Below, one piece after another: positions 63,111 to 64,000 of a stretch of 64,000 nt of DNA. Each line of letters begins with the position of its first letter. Within the stretch, counting starts at the first letter, position 1. The DNA is taken from positions 2,852,001 to 2,916,000 of the forward strand of contig OZ243096.1 in NCBI GenBank assembly GCA_965212165.1, read 5' to 3'. The notes under the pieces are model-generated. The model worked only from the letters and a program-made list of their open reading frames with translations, made no database searches and was not told the origin of the DNA. The translations under genes were made by a program, and so were the position numbers. The stretch is from RHLJ01 sp965212165 (lineage in GTDB: Bacteria > Bacteroidota > Rhodothermia > Balneolales > Balneolaceae).

Positions 63111-64000
63111 ATCGATTTCTAGAAAATAAATGGGTAGTTTCTATTGTTGCGGGGTTACTTCTTGGATTAAGCTTCCCTCCTATTAATTTATCTTTTCTGA
63201 GCTTCCCCGCTTTTATGCTAATGTTTATTCTTTCTGAGAAATGTGATAGCTATAAACAAACTGCTTACTATAGTTATTTGGGATTTTTAATCTGGAATAT
63301 TGCTACAACATACTGGCTATTGATGGCTAGTATTACCGCTGGTTCTTCTGCAATACTAGCTAATAGTGTATTAATGACAATTCCTCTTTGTTTAGCTCAG
63401 TTTTTTAACAAGAAGTTCTCTTCACCGCTATTAATTGCTTTACTTCAAGCCTCTGCATGGGTTGGTTATGAGTTTCTTCATCACAATTGGGATTTAGCTT
63501 GGCCTTGGCTTGCGATTGGAAATGCGTGGTCGAATCAAGTTAGTCTTATTCAGTTCATCTCTGTAACAGGACATTTAGGAATTTCTTTTTGGGTAGTATT
63601 TACAGCAGCTATTGCAGTTCAAGCTCTCAAGTATAGAACTCGATTTCTCGGAATTTCTACTATAGCCTCACTACTACTATTACCTGCTGCATCGCTGATA
63701 TATTTTGCATCAACCAACCCAATCGACTCCGATTTGGGAACAGTTAATGTATCAGTTATTCAGCCCAATCATGATTCTTATGAGGATTATGGAGGTATGA
63801 GTGGGCCTTCTGAAGTGCTAGATAGCCTATTCTCTCTGACTAATAAAATTAGAACTGAAGAAATTGATTTAGTTGTATGGCCGGAAAATGCAATCGATAG
63901 ACCTATTTATTTAACTAGTATAACGGCAAATCGTGTAGCAGACTCGGCACAAACTTGGAATACTAACTTTTTACTGGGAACTGGAATAATTACAACTTAT
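63107..64000 (+). CDS. lnt: Apolipoprotein N-acyltransferase (3' end outside window)
   Basis: The first 298 residues are seen; the frame is open to the window end. Membrane helices precede WPWLAIGNAWSNQVSLIQFISVTGHLGISFW, then the nitrilase-type domain with VVWPENAI, the Glu of the catalytic triad. It N-acylates lipoproteins, giving triacylated forms. The window encodes several lipoproteins that would be its substrates. Confidence 0.92.
   Translation, partial: MNRFLENKWVVSIVAGLLLGLSFPPINLSFLSFPAFMLMFILSEKCDSYKQTAYYSYLGFLIWNIATTYWLLMASITAGSSAILANSVLMTIPLCLAQFFNKKFSSPLLIALLQASAWVGYEFLHHNWDLAWPWLAIGNAWSNQVSLIQFISVTGHLGISFWVVFTAAIAVQALKYRTRFLGISTIASLLLLPAASLIYFASTNPIDSDLGTVNVSVIQPNHDSYEDYGGMSGPSEVLDSLFSLTNKIRTEEIDLVVWPENAIDRPIYLTSITANRVADSAQTWNTNFLLGTGIITTY

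Noticed and set aside
1..64000. CRISPR arrays, tRNA or rRNA genes, prophage or transposase genes
   Set aside because: No regular short repeat-spacer pattern, cloverleaf-like sequence, rRNA block or transposase motif was found on reading the intergenic regions.

Overview
The window looks like chromosome from a free-living, probably marine member of the Bacteroidota/Balneolota branch. The evidence is low GC with many TTG/GTG starts and few clear Shine-Dalgarno sites, two tandem CBM9/DUF5916 barrel proteins, an AraC regulator with membrane-spanning N-terminus, GIN/DUF4097 beta-solenoid proteins, an ECF sigma/anti-sigma pair and one TAnnTTTG-type promoter. The phylum call is inference from gene content. 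No rRNA, tRNA, CRISPR array, prophage or insertion sequence was seen.

Region 1 (1-8.36 kb) is the most unusual part. It is a one-strand operon, cut at its 5' end by the window edge. It encodes a chaperone-like fragment, a large usher-like outer-membrane barrel with a C-terminal TPR, a single protein fusing a reduced FliF (beta-collar domain plus second membrane helix) to a full FliG, a TPR lipoprotein, a MotA-like stator subunit, and a MotB-like stator subunit carrying OmpA and three SPOR-like domains. No other flagellar gene (rod, hook, filament, FliM/FliN, export apparatus) is visible. It reads as an ion-driven rotor/stator joined to an outer-membrane usher, a candidate new envelope machine.

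Region 2 (8.4-24 kb) is housekeeping: pyruvate dehydrogenase E1alpha/E1beta/E2, alaS, a DUF502 membrane protein, gamma-glutamyltransferase, a plant-type ferredoxin-NADP reductase, a repeat protein, a response regulator, a DAO-type oxidase, a MerC protein, a YgjP-type metallopeptidase, an alpha/beta hydrolase and a Bax-inhibitor protein.

Region 3 (24.5-33.3 kb) is an envelope block: two DUF5916 barrels, then two DUF4097 proteins in one operon with an ECF sigma factor and a HEAT-repeat anti-sigma-like protein. Similar TGTAAC boxes precede several of these units. It is followed by a GC-richer cluster of hairpin repeats.

Region 4 (33.6-40 kb) ends in a tightly overlapped redox operon: a Rieske-glutamate synthase-type flavoprotein, two very small membrane proteins (67 and 27 residues), a Rieske-ferric reductase-like membrane protein and two uncharacterised proteins.

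Region 5 (40-54.9 kb) has an esterase with two tandem GH16 glucanase lipoproteins, a membrane MutS-like ATPase abutting a separate Smr gene, folE, a glycosylasparaginase, cutC, cysS, yidD, hisI, an ABC exporter, an ATP-grasp enzyme and a DEAD-box helicase with a long structured leader.

Region 6 (55-64 kb) holds a DoxX-GIN fusion with paired palindromes and an AraC regulator. It also holds an inorganic-carbon module (SbtA bicarbonate transporter, SbtB PII-like protein, LysR regulator, LCIB-type carbonic anhydrase), a VOC protein, rsmI, and lnt, which runs off the window.
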